The notes: a model not told the origin generated them from the letters alone. A stretch of DNA of 64,000 bases from Udeniomyces pyricola (GCA_039545295.1 BCIK01000001.1:496001-560000); one strand, 5' to 3'. Positions 23,083 through 36,562 are shown, counted from the stretch's first letter. Program-made: numbers and translations.

Positions 23083-24893
23083 ATGGTCTCTGTTCCACTC
23101 TCGCCAACTGCCCCACCTGATGTCCCCCCACATCTTTATCAATTCCCAGACCCACTTCTCCGCCGGCTTCGACTGGAATCAAGCTCGGGCGTGCCCATCT
23201 CGGACATTCAGTCCTTCTTCAAGTACAAAAAAGTAGTCGTCTTCTACGCCGGTAGCGTCCATGGAGTCCGAGAGGGACTGGCCACTGGTCTGCACAAGGT
23301 GAATATGGGTCTGAGCCGCATGATGAACGGGGCCAACTGTCAACGCCAAACAAGACTGCTGTCACTTGCCTTGCGAACGGCCGAAATGAAGCAACGCCGA
23401 TCCTGGTCAATGTTGACTAATCGATCTGTACATCTGGCTCTTTGATCAACGTGTAGGACTTAACTGCGCTGGTAATGAAGGAGCCGAATGAGTTCACTCT
23501 CGTGTGCGTCCGGTTGACTGCCTGAGGCCATCTTGCGGTTAGCCCTCACGAAGCTCACGCAGCACTCTCTCTTCCTCCTCTCTGGCATCGACTCTCGCTT
23601 GACCTCCGACAGGTACGTCTCCACAGACAGCAAGGAGAGTGAAATGAAGACAGTCGTTGATGGTCTGCCTTGGGTCCGCATGGTACGCACGCACTCTCGC
23701 CTGTCGGACCTACCTGCCTATTTATCAGTAATCAATCGTAGCAAGCGCTCTGCGCTTTACTAACTCGATTACCTTTCCACCCTTACGTTTCAGACGTTTC
23801 ATGATGGCTCCGACTTTGCACCCATCGCCAAATACGCACCGCCCGAGGTGACAGAACTGTTGAGAGGGGAGGACTTTGTGCCAGCGAGCGAGCTCGCGGA
23901 CTACGACATGCCGGACGAGGGTTATCCAGATGAGCTTGTGAGTTCCTAACGTATCTTCATGAGTGCTGTAATAGGAAGGGAATGATGACAATAGATCATA
24001 TAGGCGTGGCATCATGATGAGACGTTGAAGCTCATTAGGCCCTGTCTCGGTCTATTGATTCATGTAGCAATACGAATATGCTCGGCCACTCTCGCGCGCA
24101 GCCCTAGTCGCATACATCGGTGCCCTCAAGACTCCAACCCTCACTGTATAGTGAGTCGAACTGTCAGTTGTGAGCTCTGGATTAGCCATGTCCTAACGTA
24201 CGCTTGTTCGTTGAACAACCTGTGTTACCCTTCTTCTTTGCTCTCTGTCGCGCTGCACATCAACCGTATCAAATACGGCATCAAACCCTCTAGCCACCTT
24301 CCAAGCCATAAGATCATCGATCGATTTGCCAATCCGGCTGGTTTCAAACCCGGTCAGGTTTCGCGGCGGATGAAGCTTTGGAAAACTGGACGCACGAGCG
24401 GGATTCAAGCTACGGATATTTGGACCGCCTCGCGGCTGCCGCTGTTCGTGGCCGTCTTGGCAGCATGTTATCATATCTATATCTGGCTTTATGGGTACGT
24501 ACAAGATAGATCATGTTGCTTATGTGTGCGATGTGCTTTACATTCACTCAGATGGCTCACGGTTTTGCTTCGCTTGGTCGCCTTTGGTCGCCTCTGGTCT
24601 CCTACCCTCAACTCATTCTCGTCGGGTCATTCATATCTCATCCTTATTGATTATGCTACCATCCCCATTGTTCCTTCAGACCTGAATCGAACCCTCTCAT
24701 TAAGTTAGCCCATCGTTTCGTTCCAGGTCTCGCGTCGTCCTCTACATCTTCGACGACGACCGGACCGATAGCTAGCTCGGCAAATGCAGTGATTGAGCCT
24801 ATCAAGGCCTCTCTTGTTGGTTCAGCGAGGGCAGTCGGAGAAAGCTTGGGTCGGACTCTTCCGACTGTTCGAGCGAGCGCTGTGACGGCTTGA
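23083..24893 (+). CDS. Membrane-anchored thioredoxin-fold protein lacking CXXC
   Basis: I cannot name this gene. Exons 23083..23298, 23457..23503, 23613..23682, 23794..23937, 24068..24150, 24294..24494, 24680..24893 close to 324 residues. Residues 45-190 look like a nucleoredoxin/tryparedoxin-type thioredoxin fold: strand VVVFYAGSVHG, then FTLVYVSTDSKESEM, then PWVRMTFHDGSD, and KTPTLTVYHLPSHKIID with the cis-proline TP. Where active enzymes carry WCXXC, this protein has GSVHG, so redox chemistry by that site is unlikely. A hydrophobic span (PLFVAVLAACYHIYIWLYG, about residues 235-253) should anchor it in a membrane. A Ser/Thr/Ala-rich tail follows. The end of exon 1 (donor GTGAAT at 23299) is the weakest boundary. 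It is tandem with the SET gene; no functional link is evident. Confidence 0.6.
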
Positions 24894-26020
24894 TGAGAGG
24901 TTGGAGAAGGGGGGAGGGGGATTAGCTATGAATGGCCGATTCAATAGCTGAATAGGACAATCACGTACGTTGAGCGATTGAATCATGATATGTTGATCAT
25001 CCCATCAGGTCCCCTCTGAATAGGGAAGTCGATGTATACGACGCCGAGTAAACTGAGTTCGTTGTGACTCATGCAGCAGACCCAAGAGGAACGGAGAGAG
25101 AAATGAGGAATGAAGATAGATACATGTACGTACAACGATGAAGACAGTACCTATATATGTACAGCCGTATACAGCTATGTACTTTGCAATTAGAACCGTC
25201 GACGCGCTTGGATTCAATTGGATTGAGGCTGATCGGCAAGGAGCGAGACGCGTTTCCCTGGTGACCAAACCCGCGCACGTACCGCCCTGATCGGCCGTTC
25301 AAAAACGCGGCTTTCCCGACATGCTTCCTTTCCCCCAATTACCAGCTCCTCCCTCGACCCCGGTCTTGCCTTTCCCGTAGAGGCTCGTCTTGATTTTTCT
25401 ACGGGATCCCCAGGAGACTCAAGGTTTCGTGCAACAGAGGTGCCGTCTTTTAGAGGGCAGCCCTGTTCAACATGGGCCGGAGCTCAGACTAAATCTGCAC
25501 AGGTGGCAATTAATCTCTCAGAGACGAGCTTACTTCCTCTCTCTGAGCTTCATACGTACTCCACATTCTTTCTCTTTTGCTTGCCTCTTTTTATCCATGT
25601 TCAGCTGTTTTCGCTTTGGGTCTGATAACGGCGAATTAGTCGTTGAGAATTGAAGCGATGTGAAACGAGCAGAACTGAGGGACGTAGTAGTTGAAAGCTT
25701 TCATGGGCCAACGTGCAGATAGTTGCCGAACTCATCACGACTATCTATACAGGAACGGGCGAGTCGATTGCGCACAGAGGTCTGTTTCACCGTCAGCGTC
25801 TCGGTCACACCCTAGAAGAGCTGTACTGATAGTTGAGCTGGTAGCCTGTTACTGATTCGAGACGTCGGAGGAGTGACAGCAAACATATATACATGGCGCA
25901 TGCGAATCGATCCGAGAGGAAACGCGTTAATGGACCAGATGGCACGTTGCTGTCGACCCCCGTATTCCTAATCGCACCTCGCCCACCATTTCGCCCTCTC
26001 TGCCTGACGAGATTTGCCTG
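24894..26020. other. Intergenic, FAN1 upstream region
   Basis: Some 1.1 kb with no supported gene. Short open frames on both strands have no recognisable domains. I see no tRNA, repeat or transposon remnant. Confidence 0.5.
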
Positions 26021-29000
26021 ATGGAGCTTCAAGAAGAAGATGCTACCGCTGAGGATCTTTCACCTTCCCAGTCAGAGCGGGAAGATGTCACTCCCGAACA
26101 GGGCATCAGCATGTATGTGTCTGCATTCGAAGGTAAACTCTTAGTCTTCTCCTCATTCTTGCCGACACGCAGTTGGCTATATCGTCTCGAGCTCATCGTC
26201 TCCGTTATTTCTCCTCCCGGGCACACAGAAATGCTCGACATTGTGCTGGCTCATGAATCTTACCTCTTCACTGAAACAGAGCTGGCCACTTTTACCCGCT
26301 ACAAAGCTCTCTCTTGTGTGTTATCTGCCCCGTCCTTGCCTCCTTTGTCTGCCGACGTCATCAAGCACCCTTCTTGCAGCTGGCCCGTGTTGACATGTCC
26401 ATTCGCTCTTTGTCCTCTTCAAGACAACGCTCGCTACCTTCTCATCAGGCTACTTCTACGAATCCCCAAGATTCATCGACTCGACCACATCACAAACAGC
26501 TACTCGGGCGAGTTGGGCCCTCACATCCCGGCCACGATGGACGAGCTATGTGTTCCCTTCGAACCGCCTTCGTCCACAACTCCTGCCACCCCTACTGTCG
26601 CGGCGGCAGGTCCCTCAACATTCAAGGTTCCTGCTCTTCCAACCAACTCAACCAATGACGTCGAGATCATTGACCTCACTGAGGACGAGGATAGTGGTGA
26701 TCATTCCCCTGTCGGAGCCCTCCGAGATAGCCTCAAGTCCAACAGCAGTCCAGGTGTGACTGCCACCTCGCCTGCCACGCCGAGTACCTCCAAAGTCAGA
26801 GGAAAGGCCAGAGCCTCTACACAGTCATATACCGCTCCTAAGCCCCTTTCAGCCGAAATCGTCGCAGCACTCTCCCTCGAATCTAAAGAACTCGTCCTTA
26901 CCCACTTTTGCGCGACAGGCGATGCTGCGGACGAGGAGAAGCTCTTGAGGTGCCTTAGAATGGATGAGCTCAGAGATGTTGCTAAAGCCATGAAGGTCTG
27001 GCGTAATGGACTCACGGTGAATATCCAGCCCTTTTTGTTGTCTATTTGGAGTCTGCTCCTCTAACTGCTCGCTCGCCGATAGACTACGCGCGTGCAAGCC
27101 AGACACTTTGGTCCAAGATTATTGCGCTGACTCTTATACTTGGTTTATTGTTACCAAAAGTACGACAATCTCGTTCAAGTTCTTCTCAAGACGGCAACCT
27201 CGCAATCGATCCTCTCCTTCCCAGTTGTTCCCTCTTCACGTACACCCTCGTCCAGCTTGGTCATCCCAAAATCCTCCTTTGCGACGCCGATAGGAAAAGG
27301 TCTTGTACGATCTAACTCTACTCCAGGCTCAGTCGGAATGAAACAGTCCAAGCTCAGTTTTGGTGGGACTCCTCTATCGACCAAGACGGACGGCCGGGCG
27401 AGGTTAGCTCAGAACGTCCGAAAGGTCGCTGGAAAGACAATGCTCATCAACGAGGATGTTCGACTCTTATGGAAGCGCGTTAATCTGATCTTCTATAGAA
27501 GGTATGTGCTGGAGTGTACCGTGATTTTATCTTGAACGCTTCATCTGAATATCAAGTCTTGTGCTAATCTCACAAATGGCGTCCGAACATCTGGTCCCGT
27601 TCCAGCACTGTTACTCCACCAGCTCTCCTTCTGCCTATGATCCTCACCCGGACAAACAAGCGAGTGTACCCTGATTACATTCCCACGCGTACCCTGTCTC
27701 TCTTTCCGACGCGGCAAGCGCTCATCACTTACGAACAAGCACTGCTCCTCGAGACCGAAGTCGACGACGCCCTCGGCGAGCAAGAAACTCTCAACGGTCG
27801 GCGTCCGTTCTCCAAGGCTTTTGGTGTCCAGGGCGGAGATGGTGCTGCAGCTGCGGCCGGTGGTGGTGGTGGTGGAGGGTCTGGCTTTGGGTTTGGAAAT
27901 ACGATGGGGAGGAGAGAAGGCGCAGAGGTCGTCAAGGGAATTTGGGAGTTGGTCTGGGATCGATGGAAGGACCTCGTCAAGGAGGCTAAAGCGAGAGGTG
28001 GAGAGGGTAAAGGGGCCAGAGTTGTCGCTGATCGTTTTACGCCGGGTGTGTACTCATCCCACCCAATTTCTATCCATCTGTAAGATTGAGCATGCTCTTA
28101 CTGATTAGTCAAAACTCCTTTTCATCTTCTCTATGCCGGATTTAGGACATGTCTTGACTCGAATTGTTTACAAGGGAGCGACAGCTCTGGGTGTGCTACA
28201 TGAGTACGAAGCCGAATGTGAAGTACTCAGGACCTTGCTCGACCAGAAAGTCTGGAGAAGGGGCCGACGAGGGTTAGTCATTGACCCCTTGACTTAATAC
28301 TACTTCATCGAGAATGAACTAACACATTCCTGTCCTATCTTATCTTCCTTCAGAGCATGGTACGAACGGCTCGCACTCATATACATGACTCATTACAAAG
28401 GCGACGACGCGACTGAGAAGAAGGAGCTCGCCCTCGACGTCTGTATGGATGGGCTCGAGGATGAAGACACCCATCTCAGTACGTCTCACCATGGATCGAC
28501 CCTAGTCTCTCTGGCTGTTTAGTCAATCTCCAGTTTGATCCTCAGCCAGGCGCTACTTTCCATGTTGACTTCGTTTTCGCATACCTTTCTAGTTTACCGT
28601 CCGTCCCTAGCTCGTCGTCTAGCACGGCTTGAGAAGCAACTCAAAATCCCTTTGAAGGAGTGCCATCGATGCGAAGGCGAGCTCAAGACTTGCGAGACTG
28701 TTACCCTCGTCGCCAAGCGGATCCGAAAGCAGCCATCACCCGATGAAGAGACGGACGATGTCGAAGAGGGAGGGAACGAAGAGGAGGGACCGAGGCGACG
28801 CAGCATGTCGAGAAGCATGAGAGACAAGACCGAGGAAGGCGAACCAAAGAAGAAAACTACATGGGGCGTCAAGAGCGCTTGGCTTGGGAGGGACGACACT
28901 CAAGTCGGTGTCGAGCAGTGGGTACTGGAGCAGTGGGAGGCCAAAGGCTGGCGAGGGTGAGTTGTCCCATTGTTTCTTCCGTATCTTATTTCCTTTGTAG

Positions 29001-30648
29001 GATCGCGTGTCTGCGGAAAAGCTCAACCAATTTGATCACATCCATTGCAGTTTTCACTCCGAAGGATCCATCCTCACGACTGTATTCGGTCTTCTCTTTT
29101 GGGACATCCTTTTTGCGCCGGTCCCAGGTGCCTTTGAGACAGCTTTCCAAAGCGCTCCGCTCGACCTCGGAGAAGATTCGTTCGCACTCGGTCAGTATCA
29201 AACCCCCTTTCTGGATGGGGGTGCTTGGAGACAACCTCACCCATTGCTCATATCCGATCATATTCATGTCACCTTGTCAACATCGCGTTTCATAGCTCGA
29301 GCGCCCCTCGTTGCCGCTCATCTTGGCCGCATCGAAGCTGGCGAAGCGCCCGATATCCTGCGTGAGGTCGACGAGCGGGAAAGGGACAAAGAAACGTGGT
29401 GTGTCGGGGTCCGATGGTATTACGAGCGAGCGGATCTCTTGGAGATTGTCGAGGTGAGTATCGTCATACTACACTGTGTCGTTCACTGTGCTGCTCTGGT
29501 TGCTCACACAGACAGGTCTGTGGATTTATATAGTGCCTTGGAGGTCGAAGCCTTTCCATCATTTGTCGCATGCTATGTGAAGAATACGGACATCGAAGCA
29601 GGTATGTTGACAATTTCTCGCTCTGGCTTGATACGTGGAAGACTCGCGTATCTGAACTTGTTCTCATGTTCCCCTCATTTGTCCTATCAGTGGAGTACCC
29701 GATCTGATGTGAGTACTCCACTCTTTCCTCGAAATTTTTTCGTGCAAGTCTTCCGTATGTACTTATTCGGAAGACCACGTAACCTTCGTTTCCCTCCCCC
29801 TCCCCCCTCTTCAAATAGCGTCTGGAATCACGAGCTCAAAAAGGCTCGCTTTGGTGCGTTCCTCTCCCTCTCTCGTCCTCCAAAGTCGACAAAGAAATCT
29901 TTCGTTCGCCATGATCTTGATACCAACTTGACTCTTGGCGGTCGTTTTTTTTTGTTTTTTTTTTTTGAAAATTTTTCTTGTGTTCGTTCGTGACTGGCAG
30001 TCGAGGTCAAAGGACCTGGAGATACCCTGAGCTCGACGCAAAAGATTTGGATTGACGTTATGCTTTCCGCCGGGATCGAAGTCGAAGTTCGTCGGACCCT
30101 TCTTCCTCTTTCCACTGTATACTGCCTGCCTGATTCTCTTTCCGTTGCTGATCAAAAAAAATTGGAAAAAAAATAAAATCTTTGCAAACCCTCCTGTAAC
30201 CTGCCACTCGCAGGTCTGCAGAGTCGCCGAAGAAGATCCCCCACCGACGGCGAGAGCTGCCGCCAAAAGTCGATCGACCTCGGTAACGCCGCTCAAGCGG
30301 TCGCGATCGAGTTCGGCTGCTGCTTCCGCTGCTGCTACCCCCGAAACGATGACGACGCCGACGGGCGGTAGTCGAGGTGGGCGTCGGAAGAGCTCTCGGT
30401 TGAGTGTAGGAAGGGGAAAGGAAGAAGAGGAAATTGAAGTGGAAGAAGGTGAAGAGGAGGAAAAGACAGGAGAGGAAGGAGAGGAATCGGTGCAGAGAAA
30501 GGGGAAGAAGCAAAGTAGCGTGAAAGGGAGGACCAAAGCCATCGAAACGAGTCGTGAGAAAGGTGAAGAGAACGAGCGTATTCACACAAGCGTCAGGGGA
30601 GACGATGTGGAGGACGACGACGACGACGACATCATATGTCTCGACTAA
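26021..30648 (+). CDS. FAN1: Fanconi-associated nuclease 1 homologue
   Basis: Structure-specific DNA nuclease for interstrand cross-link repair. Fifteen exons: 26021..26132, 26229..26315, 26424..27016, 27161..27501, 27606..28045, 28146..28272, 28354..28478, 28593..28956, 29051..29190, 29296..29453, 29534..29601, 29691..29708, 29819..29853, 30001..30086, 30214..30648. They give 1,042 residues. N-terminal family block FTETELATFTRYKAL...NARYLLIRLLLR. A SAP-like segment lies near residues 210-264. TPR-like helices fill the middle. The C-terminal VRR-NUC domain starts with SGVPDLIVWN and FVEVKGPGDTLSSTQ, giving the PD-(D/E)XK catalytic set (D856, E871, K873 approximately). No UBZ zinc finger is visible, as in other fungi. 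A poly-Gly insertion sits near 27860, and the tail is basic then acidic. The exon 3/4 junction is the least certain. Confidence 0.9.
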
Positions 30649-30944
30649 GAAGGATGTCTAACAATCACTATGCCGTTTGGAGCTCTAGATCTTGATGCCA
30701 GTAGTTCGTACCTGAGCGAGTGTCAAGAATCACCGAAACAAAAGGGCTCTACTAGCTCTGCGGGGAAGTCACGCGGAAAAGGTCGTAAAGGGTTCATAAA
30801 AGCGTTGAGAGAGGCCGAGCAGGTAACAAGATAAGATGATGAGCGTTCCAGATGGGGCATAGGTGAAAGGGATGACAGCGTGCAGTTGAGATTGCTCGAT
30901 ATGAAGGAGAAAGACGGGACTGTTAAGATGTGTAGTGATCGGAA

Positions 30945-33900
30945 TCAAGTTGGAGGTGAGAGTTTGGGATGGTCATCTTGGATGAATTTGGAGCTACCAA
31001 AGAGCGTTCGGGCTAGGTCCGTGAGTTCCTGATTAGGAAGATAAGCCGAAAAAAAAGAAAGAAAAAAACATCCATCGAGAAGATATTTACAAATGATCAG
31101 TTGCCTCAAGGTTCAGGCATTCACGAAAGTACAGTTAGTAGATGGACTGACTTCTAGGATCGAAATGGCTTCTTCTAGGGCTTCTGCCTCGGCAAACGCA
31201 TCTGTAGGAAGAGGATACAACGAAACGAAACAAAAAGGAGCGGGGATACATCGTCGACGTCAACGCTTCGATCTGAAACACCCAAAGCGAAGACTGACTT
31301 CGTGTAAAAACGCCTCAACCCCAGCAGACACCTGCCCAAGGGAAGGAAGCAGGGAAGAGAAGGGTTAGAGGCCGACTCGACTCACAAAGAACTTCTAAAT
31401 CTGAGTGAAGCTTTCCACCCCCTTCCCGACTAGCGATGCGGGTCAGACGCTCAATGTCGAGATTGGGAGCGACGGTTCCCGAGCCGGGAGCCATGAGCCC
31501 TCGGAGAGCTCTGGCTTCCCATGCTTCGAAGGCGACGCGGGGCGAAGGTAGAAATTGAGGAATCGGGAGACGGGAGCGAAAGGCGTGCGAAGTCGCAAAG
31601 AGGTGGATCAGGATTGAGGAGACCTAATGGATGACAAGGAAAGGAAAGGAGCCAACAGAAGAGGTGATTTCGACCGAGTGACAGATTTCAGCTTGGAGGT
31701 TCGGATTCATGGCGACAATAATTGAAAGCAGGAGACAAATTGAAGGTGTAAAGGAGACGAAAGCCACAGAATCGACGAAGGACTAACGATTTCCTTGCGC
31801 TGAGGTAACACTTTGAAAACGGTCTCGCGCCGGGGAATCTTTTCTCGGATAATGGCAATCGCCACGAACAAGTCTGAGAGACGTCGAACACAGTTAAGAA
31901 GCCGACGATACAGCCGAAGAGGCTGTTAGAGACAAGCGAAAGAAAACAGAGACAGGTAGACATGTCAGAGAACCTTAAGGCGTGAGCATTCGAAACTAAC
32001 AAAGTTTGATCTGAGTTAGAGATCCACAAAAAAAAAAAGCAAAAAAGGAGCTACGGACCTTGTGCGTGAGCGAAAATTCGAGTTTGAGAGCTGTTAGAAA
32101 CATCTCAGTCCGAGCCAAGTTGGCCTGGGAGTCGAGAAAGGGTTCATCGAACATCAGCCAAGGGCATCAAGATAAGGCGAAGATGCTGCGAAGAGGTCGT
32201 GGAGGTAGAAACCCACATCGACGGACGCTTGGATCTTCCCAGATGCCGAGCGAGAATGATGATATCGACCGGAATGTAACAGTTCGCTGAAAGGAGACGA
32301 GGCACGGGTCAACAAGAAAGTCAAAGCGAGCGTACGTATTGCGGTTCTGGCGGATCATGTGAATATACATACCGACTCATCTGGTGAGCCCACCAATTGA
32401 AAGAAAGTTAGCACATGACGGGGAGGGGAGGAGTCATCAAAGTTTGGTAGCAAAGCTTACAGAAAGGTACAGCTTCGTCATATCATCAAGCGAGGTTGCC
32501 ATCGAGCCTAAAAACAGGACTCGGGCATGAGAAGGGAACAAAACTTCGGTTGCAATCACAGCAGCAGCAATACTGATGGAGTTGGCAGGCAAGATTGTCG
32601 CTTGTAAGTTGAATACCGACTAGGTTCAGTGCCAATCGAAAAGATCCAACTCACCCTATCAAAACATCGTACGTCCGTGTCAGAGCGATATTGAAGACGG
32701 ATTTGTACTCGAGATGGAGGTATGGAATGTACACGATGCTAGATTCGAAACAAATACAATCAGCTTGGGTTTGATGACAAGTCATTAACACGGCTAAAAC
32801 AACTCACGGTGGTAACGTGATGGACGCAACGACTCCGATACCAGGGGTACTAGAGAATAACAAGAATGAAGACGTGATCGCTCTGTGATATCGTCATCAG
32901 AGATGAGGTTAGTACAAATCACACGCCAACTTTTCGCACCCAGCCAAGGCAGGTAACTAGCGACTCACCCATGAACGATCGACATGAAAACGAGAGCAAA
33001 AGGGTTGGAACGAGCAATGAGCCAGACGATATATGCGAGGATGGAGCCGCCAATCGTTCCGATCTGGACGAGCCACGAAATCAACGATATCAGAGGTGCA
33101 TTGCTGTTTGGTTCAGCCTCAATCTCATGCACGTACGATTCGGAGGATGGCAACTCGGTAGGTTTGACCACTGAGATAAAGATCAACGATGGCATAGAAG
33201 AACATGAAGTCAGAGATAGAGAAGACGTGGTCAGAAATTGATGAGCAATGCCCTAAGAGAACAAGCGAGGAAACAAGCGGACCAGAAGCGCAAAGTAGAT
33301 ACGCACGTCGTTGCCTCAAGAACAAAGAGAAACGAGATAGGGATCTATAAGGAAGAGTAGATCAGGTAAGCAGAAAAACCAGTCGAAAAAAAAGTACCAG
33401 TATCAGACAAGCATTCACCCCAACCTCCCTTCCCAAGAAAACGTACCCATGGACCATGAGAATCTAACGATCAGACGAACATCCAACCAGGTCAGCATCA
33501 GCGGAACACTTGCCTTCTGAACGAGGCTTTGGAAATCAAAGCATACTCCAGACACGTACCATTGAACCAAACTCTTCCAGGAGTTCCCGGTGGAAGCCAA
33601 GAGGGTAAAGAAAGAAGGACTACTCCGACTCCGACCTAGCAAAACGCGACACAAGAAGCATTTTTAGTAAGTTCACCAGAAGTACAATATATATGATACT
33701 AAACCAATTCCAGGCCAACCTTGAAAGCGTGCCGGAAGTGAGAACGACGCTCTCTCAACACGTTGAGGAACCGAGAAAGAGACGTTCGACCTGCGGCATA
33801 CGTCAGACAAAATGCGTCAGGTGAAGTCCGACAATTTCAAGACATGGTAACGAAGACCGAGACCTCACGTTGCATGACTTGTGGCGAGTCCCAGGTGGAA

Positions 33901-36083
33901 AGTACGAGATGTCTTAGCCATCGGGGCGATCCGGGGCGGATGTGGGTAGCGTCGTGCGGCGAAGGAAACAAGAGAGCTTCAGCGACGGACGCGTCGAGAT
34001 CGTTCTTTTCTCGTGTTTTGGCTTGAACATCTGGTGCGGGAGAAGTATATACTTTTGGTTAGAATTTGTGCCGATGGAGAAAATCGGAGATGGGGAAAAC
34101 AAGAAAGGCATGGCTCACCTTCTTCCTCCACCTGGCGGTTAACCTCTGATTCGTCCCACTGGGAGGCGATGCTCGAGTCGGCGAGCCAGTTCTTGCCGAA
34201 ATGAGGTCGGTGAAAACGGTTTTTCTTTGAAGTGTTCACCACGAGATCGTGGGCGATAGTCAAGGAACCCTGCAAGGTCTCGGCAACCTAAAGGGATATA
34301 GCAAGTCGGAACGTGAGTTGATGCCACGTCTGTTGAACTAAGACATTTGTACGATCCCCCAAGACGCTGAAAGAAAGGCAAACGTACGCCAAGCATCTTA
34401 TGACAAAACAATGACACCTGTAGCAGGTTCTTGTCTAGTCCAAGCCCGCCATGCTCCTTGGACTTGACTTCCCAGTCATGAATCGCTCGGTTGAGCTGGA
34501 CGTCCATGGCTTCAGAGAACTTTCGGCGCTTCTCGTCGAGCTCACTCAAGGCCTCCTTGATCTTACTCTCTATTCGACCGTCGAGAACACCATGTAGTAC
34601 GGTGAAGGCTGCGATAAGACCAGAGGCAAACTCTCGCGCAGGGGCTTCAAATGCAACCCGACCGGCGTACAGCGAGTCGTCGTGTGCAGGATACGACGTG
34701 ATGCTGACTGAGGTATGAACAGTGCCGTAATGAGCATTGCGGAGGCTGCAATGTTTTTGTGTAGGAAAGTACGAGGTTCCGGTAGCTAGGTCTGCCTTGA
34801 GGCGCTGGATTGAATTGATGAAAGGATGAAGTCGCCAGGGGGAAAACTTGGAGATACTGAGCTCGTATGTCATCTGAGCGGCCGCTCGTTTGACAAGGGA
34901 CGACTCTGCCAACAATTGAGAACGTAGTCGATTAATACCGTAGCGTTCGGCGATCTCGACGGCGGTATCTGAGGACAGGGTGGGACAGAAGAAGGTGTCG
35001 ACACTAGCAAGGAACAGCTTTTCGGAGGTGTAGAACGCCTGGCGTGTCGTTGCGGTGAATTTCCCGACCGAAGTGCGGGGAAAAACCAGCCGCGAAACGA
35101 GGGCGGCTGTAGCAGCGAATAGAGTAGGAAAGAAGAAGTTCAAGAAGACATCCGGCGGAATCTAACAAAATGTGATAAACCGGGCAGAGGAATGGGAAGA
35201 TGTGGGATGGCGGGCGCGAGCTATCAGTTTGAATCCCTTGGTCGAGGCGACACAGCAACAGAGATTCAGGAATACGACGAACATTGGTACGGTTGACTTC
35301 AGCAGTGAGAATGAAGATGCAATGAAACAGTCCGAGTCTGCACGCAGTCGATTGAGCCAACGAAAGTGTGGCAAGAGCAGTTAGATAGATCGTATGAGCC
35401 AAATGGCCACCAACAAGCCTCAGCAAGGATAAGTGGAAGAGACGTCTTACCGAGCAGCTGTACCCAGCCTGGGGGATGAACTCCTCACATAGCCGGACGA
35501 GAGGGCAGCGATGGCCACAAAAACGGCGGCAAGAACGCGAGACCCCACGGCCTCGATCCCGCCGTTGTTTTTGTTATTGAGCGCAATGAAAGCGACGCAT
35601 ATACAGCTCCAGGCCAGACCGATAAGACCTCCCGCAAGAACGACGACTAAAGAAGAGATGTGAGTTGCATATGTAACCTGAAGAATCAGCAAGAAGAAAG
35701 ATGACTTGGACGGCATGGATGAGCGCGAAAACGGAAATGTGGCGTGAACAAACCGGTCGTCTCAATCTGGGCCCCGATGGTTGAACCAGGGAAGAAAAAG
35801 AGACTTTCGATAGTGAGAACGAGGAAGCCATATCTGACGAAGCATCGGTTGAGGTCAAAGGGGGGGGGGAGGGGGGGGGGGAGAGTTAGGGCCGATGAGC
35901 GAACAAAACATAAAGAAGGGAAAGGATCGGAGAGAAGAGGTCGACTAACTGCCCGCTCAGTCGGCTGACGGGACGGATGACAATAAGGCAAGAACAAAGG
36001 ACAACGGAGAGGACAGGGGCAGCTAGGGCGTGTGCAATGGGACGGATTTGATGGAGAAAGCCTTGAAGGCTGAAGGCGAGCAT
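30945..36083 (-). CDS. BRE4/ArAE-like multispanning membrane protein
   Basis: Resembles the fungal family containing yeast Bre4 (brefeldin-A sensitivity; ER-transporter 6TM N-terminal plus FUSC/ArAE-type regions). Twenty-four exons: 36083..35950, 35833..35754, 35646..35451, 35337..35283, 35161..34388, 34287..34119, 34030..33869, 33790..33720, 33635..33560, 33463..33447, 33344..33307, 33170..33137, 33063..32969, 32882..32808, 32738..32655, 32572..32461, 32380..32373, 32286..32217, 32124..32059, 32010..32001, 31873..31788, 31623..31386, 31201..31152, 31028..30945. They close to 927 residues. An N-terminal block of hydrophobic helices, a long soluble loop (exon 5), a second membrane block (GTIGGSILAYIVW, IAAAVIATEVLFPSHAR) and a helical C-terminus ending LARTLFGSS are visible. 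The transported substrate is unknown. It includes 8- and 10-nt exons forced by phase and splice signals. Confidence 0.7.
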
Positions 36084-36562
36084 ATTGATCTTGGTGGATG
36101 TTGCTGGCGCTATATGTGACTTGTTTGGACATGACGACTGACCAGATTTCTCGGACACCTCCGGCCGGCAGCTGCTCCTTGCCTTTAATTGTTGAATTTA
36201 TTTGGGGCGCTTCAAGGTGCTTCGAGGTGCTTGCCCATCTTGGCTCATCATCATGTTGGCTGAGGCCAACCATGCTGATCTTACGGCTGTGCTGGGCTGT
36301 GTTCACAGCCAAGATCGAGCTGGATCAGGCCGATCATGTATGTATCGATTCATCGTCGCGTCGCGTTCTGATATCTTGATCCTTGCCTGATCGTTCTCAT
36401 TCAATCTCATTAATCACCCACCTACGTCCGTCGCCGTCCAGCACGCTCAGCGTCCTCCGCCAACAATCTCAATTCATATCTCCCATCGCCGGTTCAGCTT
36501 CTTCCATCTGCTTCATCAGCACTCCTTTCCCTTGCCCTGTATCCTTCTACAGCTCCCAGTCG
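36084..36562. promoter_or_regulatory. Shared divergent promoter of BRE4-like gene and RFC2
   Basis: Some 480 bp between divergent start codons. No gene is seen. The frame of the membrane protein is open further upstream, but its only in-frame ATG is at 36083. Confidence 0.45.

Noticed and set aside
29602..29690. Another micro-exon in FAN1 before SGVPDLIVW
   Set aside because: It seemed needed only while the preceding exon was read in the wrong frame. With the frame CLGGRSLSIICRMLC the junction AG|T closes normally.
36084..36158. Upstream extension of the BRE4-like protein
   Set aside because: The open frame begins with a GTG, and the only in-frame ATG is at 36083.
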